This document shows positions 60,399 to 64,000 of a stretch of DNA of 64,000 bases, one piece after another (position 1 is the stretch's first letter; the number at the start of each line of letters is the position of its first letter). The notes below the pieces were generated by a model. That model ran no database searches and was not told the origin of the DNA. It saw nothing but the letters and a program-made list of their open reading frames with translations. The DNA is from an uncultured bacterium. Lineage in GTDB: Bacteria > Bacteroidota > Bacteroidia > Chitinophagales > Chitinophagaceae. Made by a program: the position numbers and the translations under genes. The stretch spans positions 57,323-121,322 of the forward strand of contig CAIXLY010000025.1 of assembly GCA_903920455.1 (NCBI GenBank). The letters run 5' to 3'.

Positions 60399-61355
60399 AT
60401 GGGATTTTTTGATAAACTATTTGGGGGCAAAGAAAAGGAACAACTCGACAAGGGTTTGGAGAAGACCCGGGAGGGATTTTTTTCCAGGATCTCCAAGGCT
60501 ATTTTAGGAAAGTCGCAGGTGGATGATGAGGTGCTTGATCAGTTGGAAGAGGCATTGATTACTGCTGATGTTGGGGTTGATACCACCTTGGCCATTATCG
60601 AAAAAATACAAGCCAGGGTAGCAAGGGACAAATTCATCGGTACGGAAGAGCTTAGTGGAATTCTTCAGGAAGAAATCAGGGCGATACTGGTAGATGACGA
60701 AGAGGATACCTTAAAAAAGTTTGAACTTCCTGAAGGCAAGAAGCCTTTTGTGATGCTTGTTGTAGGAGTGAATGGGGTTGGTAAGACCACTACCATAGGC
60801 AAGTTGGCTACCAACTTCAAGGCTGCAGGAAAAACGGTGATGCTGGGCGCCGCAGATACGTTTAGGGCTGCCGCAGTTGATCAGCTTGTAATTTGGAGCG
60901 AACGCGCGGGTGTTCCTATCGTGAAGAAAGAAATGGGTAGTGATCCTGCCTCAGTTGCCTTTGATACCGTGAATAGCGCTTTGGCAAAAGATATAGACAT
61001 CGTTATCATTGACACAGCTGGTAGGTTGCATAATAAGGCTCATCTCATGGAAGAGCTGAGCAAGATTCGTAGGGTAATTCAAAAGGTAATCCCTGATGCA
61101 CCGCATGAGACCTTGCTTGTGCTTGATGGAACAACCGGACAAAATGCGATTGAACAGGCTAGGCATTTTTCTGCAGCCACTGATGTTTCGGCATTGGCCA
61201 TCACAAAACTTGATGGTACCGCTAAAGGGGGAATTGTTCTGGCAATCGCAAACCAGTTTAAGATCCCTGTAAAGTTCATCGGTGTTGGTGAAAAAGCAGA
61301 AGACCTAATCGTATTTGACAAGAACGATTTTGTAGAAAGATTATTTAAGAAGTAA
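60399..61355 (+). CDS. ftsY: Signal recognition particle receptor FtsY
   Basis: A 318-residue GTPase that receives Ffh-ribosome complexes at the membrane. The N domain begins near LEKTREGFFSRISKAILG; the G domain has VVGVNGVGKTTTIGKLATN (about 121-139), AADTFRAAAVDQL, DTAGRLHNKAHLMEEL and TKLDGTAKGG. The acidic A domain of E. coli FtsY is missing, as is common outside proteobacteria. It follows the L28-L33-DUF4295 operon and a terminator. Confidence 0.95.
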   Translation: MGFFDKLFGGKEKEQLDKGLEKTREGFFSRISKAILGKSQVDDEVLDQLEEALITADVGVDTTLAIIEKIQARVARDKFIGTEELSGILQEEIRAILVDDEEDTLKKFELPEGKKPFVMLVVGVNGVGKTTTIGKLATNFKAAGKTVMLGAADTFRAAAVDQLVIWSERAGVPIVKKEMGSDPASVAFDTVNSALAKDIDIVIIDTAGRLHNKAHLMEELSKIRRVIQKVIPDAPHETLLVLDGTTGQNAIEQARHFSAATDVSALAITKLDGTAKGGIVLAIANQFKIPVKFIGVGEKAEDLIVFDKNDFVERLFKK

Positions 61356-61464
61356 TCGCTATCAATAGACAGCTCATTGGCTTAGCATTGTTGGCGTTTT
61401 CTAATGATTTAATAGTGAAGTAAGATGTTGGTAATGGCCATTGTATCAGACCTAATTACAAAAA

Positions 61465-62772
61465 ATGAAAACAAAAAAATTACATAAAGACAAGGTTAAT
61501 ATTATTACACTCGGTTGTAGTAAGAACATGGTTGATAGCGAAGTCTTGAGTGGTCAGTTGCTGGCTAATGATTTTGATGTTGTTCACGAAAACAGCAAGC
61601 TGGATCACAACATCGTTATTGTAAATACCTGTGGTTTTATCGATAAAGCTAAGGAAGAGAGTGTGAACACCATTCTTGATCAAGTTGCTCTCAAGAAAAA
61701 GGGCAAACTTGATAAGGTTTATGTGACAGGTTGTTTAAGCGAACGCTACAAGCAAAATCTTGAAGAAGAAATTCCAGAGGTGGATGCTTATTTTGGAACA
61801 ATGGAATTGCCCGGTTTGCTTGCTGTGTTAAACGCTGATTACAAGTCAGAACTCGTGGGAGAAAGATTGCTTAGCACCCCATCCCATTATGCCTATTTAA
61901 AAATCAGTGAGGGATGTAACCGCACCTGCTCATTTTGTGCGATCCCGCTCATGAGAGGTGAGCATAGAAGCAAGCCAATTGAAGAGTTGTTGATTGAGGC
62001 TGAAAAGCTCGTCAAATCTGGGGTTAAAGAGATCATGCTGATTGCACAGGAGTTAACTTACTACGGACTCGATTTATACAAGAAGAGAACTTTGCCTGAG
62101 CTTCTAAAAAAACTAGCAGCAATAGACGGCCTAGAATGGATCAGATTGCATTATGCATACCCTTCAAAATTCCCTCTGGAAATTATTGATGTAATGAAGG
62201 AAGAACCAAAAATCTGTAACTACCTTGATATTCCTTTGCAGCACGCAAGTGATAATATGCTGAAGGCAATGAAGCGGCAAATTACCAAACAGGAAATGAA
62301 GGATCTTGTAAAAGAAATCCGTTCTAGAATCCCTGGTATCTGTTTGCGTACAACATTGATTGCAGGCTTCCCCGGTGAAACGCGTGACGACGTTGAAGAG
62401 CTGAAAGAATTTTTGGAGGACATGCAGTTCGATCGTGTAGGCATCTTTACCTATTCCCATGAGGAGGATACTTCTGCATATGCACTAGAAGATCTGCTTA
62501 GTGCTGAAGAGAAAGAAGCAAGGGCTCAAGAAATTATTGAATTTCAGCAAGAGATTAGTTTGGTAAAAAACCAGGAAAAAATTGGACAAACCCTGCGTGT
62601 TATTGTCGATAAAAAAGAGGCAGGAAGATATATAGGCCGAACGGAGTTTGATAGTGTGGAGGTAGACAACGAAGTGATTATTCTCTCTGATAAAGCACTA
62701 AAACCCGGACAATTCGTGAATGTGAAAATTTCCAAGGCCTATGACTACGATTTAGAAGGGGATATCGTTTAA
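61465..62772 (+). CDS. rimO: Ribosomal protein S12 (aspartate-C3)-methylthiotransferase
   Basis: A 435-residue methylthiotransferase with two iron-sulfur clusters. The N-terminal MTTase domain has the cluster cysteines in ITLGCSKNMVDSE, VNTCGFIDKAKEES and VTGCLSERY. The radical-SAM motif is GCNRTCSFCAIPLMRG, and a TRAM domain closes the protein (RVIVDKKEAGRYIGRTEFDS). The GCSKNMVDSE form indicates RimO and not MiaB. Probably transcribed alone after ftsY. Confidence 0.94.
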   Translation: MKTKKLHKDKVNIITLGCSKNMVDSEVLSGQLLANDFDVVHENSKLDHNIVIVNTCGFIDKAKEESVNTILDQVALKKKGKLDKVYVTGCLSERYKQNLEEEIPEVDAYFGTMELPGLLAVLNADYKSELVGERLLSTPSHYAYLKISEGCNRTCSFCAIPLMRGEHRSKPIEELLIEAEKLVKSGVKEIMLIAQELTYYGLDLYKKRTLPELLKKLAAIDGLEWIRLHYAYPSKFPLEIIDVMKEEPKICNYLDIPLQHASDNMLKAMKRQITKQEMKDLVKEIRSRIPGICLRTTLIAGFPGETRDDVEELKEFLEDMQFDRVGIFTYSHEEDTSAYALEDLLSAEEKEARAQEIIEFQQEISLVKNQEKIGQTLRVIVDKKEAGRYIGRTEFDSVEVDNEVIILSDKALKPGQFVNVKISKAYDYDLEGDIV

Positions 62773-62830
62773 GCTTTCGTTTTTGTTTTACTAAGCAGAA
62801 AAAGCATTGAAGCATCAACTTTATATTTTC

Positions 62831-63907
62831 ATGAAAAACATTGGGCTACTCCTTTTTTTTGTAATACTTACCAACCAAATTTTTGCACAGTCAACAACTG
62901 TCTATCATCCCATGCAAGGCTTTACCGTTTTGGGCCGGCCTTTTCCTGAGCAAACACTGTATCAGCGTTTCCCCGATAGTTTGAAAATGCATCTTCGAGA
63001 ATCGGTTTGGGAACTGAGTAAAAATCCATCTGGCTTTGCTGTTTATTTTGAAACCAATGCAAGGGAGATTTCTGCCAAATGGAAAACAGGATCCAGTGTT
63101 GTTTTTCCGCATGTTGCAGGCACACTAGTTAAAGGTATTGATCTGTATGCATTTGATCAGCATACCTGGCAGTTTGCTGGTATTGGTCGTCCAGACAATC
63201 AAGTATATCAAGAAGCGATTATTATAAAAGATATGGATGGAAATAAGCGGCAATATTTGTTGTATTTACCTGACTATGAAAACTGTGATTCTTTGAGTAT
63301 AGGAGTGGATTCTGGAGCTATTGTTGCAAAGCCAAGTTTCAGTTTTTTTGAAGAAAAAAAGCCTCTGGTTGTTTACGGCACCTCCATCGTGCAGGGTGCC
63401 TCGGCAATGCGCCCAGGAATGGCATATCCGGCTCAGCTGGAGAGAAGACTTTCTCGCGAGGTTATTAATTTAGGATTTAGCGGCAGTGGTCAGTTGGATT
63501 CCATGCTTGCTGTTATTATGTCTACCATCACTGCATCAGTCTATATCATCGATTGTGGACCTAATTTGACACCTGCTTTAGCCAAGGAGCGAACAGTTCC
63601 TTTCATTAGACTATTGAGTTCATTGAGTCCGAATACCCCAGTGTTATTGATGGATCATATTGAGTCTCCTGCAGCCAGATTTAATACTGTACTGGCCAAG
63701 CACATCAATGAGGTAAATGAGGTTTTTGGCTCCGCTTATCGCCAGCTGAAAAGAGAGGGGTTAAAAAATTTATATTATCTGCCTTCAAAGGGATTGATTG
63801 GAGATGATGGGGAGGCGACCGTAGATGGAATTCATTTGACTGACCTAGGTTTTTACCGTATGGCTGTAGCGATTGAAAAAAAGATACGTGAAATTGAAAA
63901 GCAGTAA
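62831..63907 (+). CDS. Secreted SGNH/GDSL-type hydrolase with GxDLY domain
   Basis: A 358-residue exported esterase-like protein. The ATG at 62831 gives a signal peptide MKNIGLLLFFVILTNQIFAQ; an earlier TTG at 62807 would precede it, so I rejected it. The N-terminal jelly-roll-like domain has KGIDLYAFD (the GxDLY motif). The hydrolase domain has VVYGTSIVQGAS with the nucleophilic serine, NLGFSGSG, and DGIHLTDLGFYRMA with the catalytic Asp and His. Such enzymes remove acetyl or acyl groups from polysaccharides. It is near the right edge, and the next 90 bases show nothing. Confidence 0.85.
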   Translation: MKNIGLLLFFVILTNQIFAQSTTVYHPMQGFTVLGRPFPEQTLYQRFPDSLKMHLRESVWELSKNPSGFAVYFETNAREISAKWKTGSSVVFPHVAGTLVKGIDLYAFDQHTWQFAGIGRPDNQVYQEAIIIKDMDGNKRQYLLYLPDYENCDSLSIGVDSGAIVAKPSFSFFEEKKPLVVYGTSIVQGASAMRPGMAYPAQLERRLSREVINLGFSGSGQLDSMLAVIMSTITASVYIIDCGPNLTPALAKERTVPFIRLLSSLSPNTPVLLMDHIESPAARFNTVLAKHINEVNEVFGSAYRQLKREGLKNLYYLPSKGLIGDDGEATVDGIHLTDLGFYRMAVAIEKKIREIEKQ

Positions 63908-64000
63908 ACGGTCTATTGGCGGGTTGACGGCATCTGGAATGTATAGCACTCTTTTATTGTATTTATGTTTTTAATCAAGTAATTTGCTTTTGTGAAAACA

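Overview
The window is a piece of a Bacteroidota chromosome (class not resolved). It is AT-rich and densely coded. The evidence is Bacteroidota-type content: a DUF4295 ribosomal protein beside rpmG, a fused DAHP synthase/chorismate mutase, a DUF5916 protein, a long-tailed S16, and a GH109-like enzyme with a twin-arginine leader. Promoters also fit the Bacteroidota form TTTG-N19/20-TAnnTTTG, and purine-rich Shine-Dalgarno sequences are almost absent. I see no prophage, insertion sequence, CRISPR array, rRNA or tRNA; this is core chromosome.

Layout. 1-5800: end of folC, a membrane glycosyltransferase with rsmG, an orphan response regulator facing an HPt-like protein, and a reverse-strand stress-type cluster (phospholipase D-like protein, DUF2256 mini-protein, flavin-binding protein, phosphoribosyltransferase). 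6000-21100: housekeeping genes (mutS, cysteine desulfurase, glmM, PAP2 phosphatase, CNNM transporter, an SDR without the usual active site, pyrF, rluD, lipB, an ACC-deaminase-like enzyme, a nucleotidyltransferase) and a sigma factor followed by a membrane protein that joins an anti-sigma-like cytoplasmic region to a trypsin-like protease. 21200-23250: a 57-residue lipoprotein and a DEAD-box helicase.

23250-32870 is the most interesting part. A seven-gene aromatic amino acid operon (pheA, aminotransferase, tyrA, DAHP synthase-chorismate mutase, aroB, aroA, aroC) is preceded by a 24-codon leader peptide carrying FSFFFYYYY, then an intrinsic terminator and a possible antiterminator. This is the layout of ribosome-mediated attenuation sensing both Phe and Tyr. 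DUF952, SDR and SAM hydroxide adenosyltransferase genes follow in the same direction.

33000-48040: a FlaA1/CapD-like nucleotide-sugar dehydratase with a structured leader, a FadN-like beta-oxidation enzyme, a strong bidirectional terminator, a GH109-like enzyme with a DUF5916 protein, an acyltransferase, trmD, an S4 protein, an M20 dipeptidase, a Tat-type superoxide dismutase, an LptF/G permease and a START-like protein. 48042-48531 is the only long stretch without a gene; it holds dyads and ends in a terminator just before ffh. 48532-63907: translation and secretion genes (ffh, rpsP, rimM, rlmN, two pseudouridine synthases, hisS, rpmB, rpmG, DUF4295, ftsY, rimO) with dinB, a 1-Cys peroxiredoxin, a low-molecular-weight phosphatase, lpdA and a secreted SGNH hydrolase.

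Functions are read from motifs by eye. Start codons were moved from the longest frame where family length, promoter position or a signal peptide argued for it.
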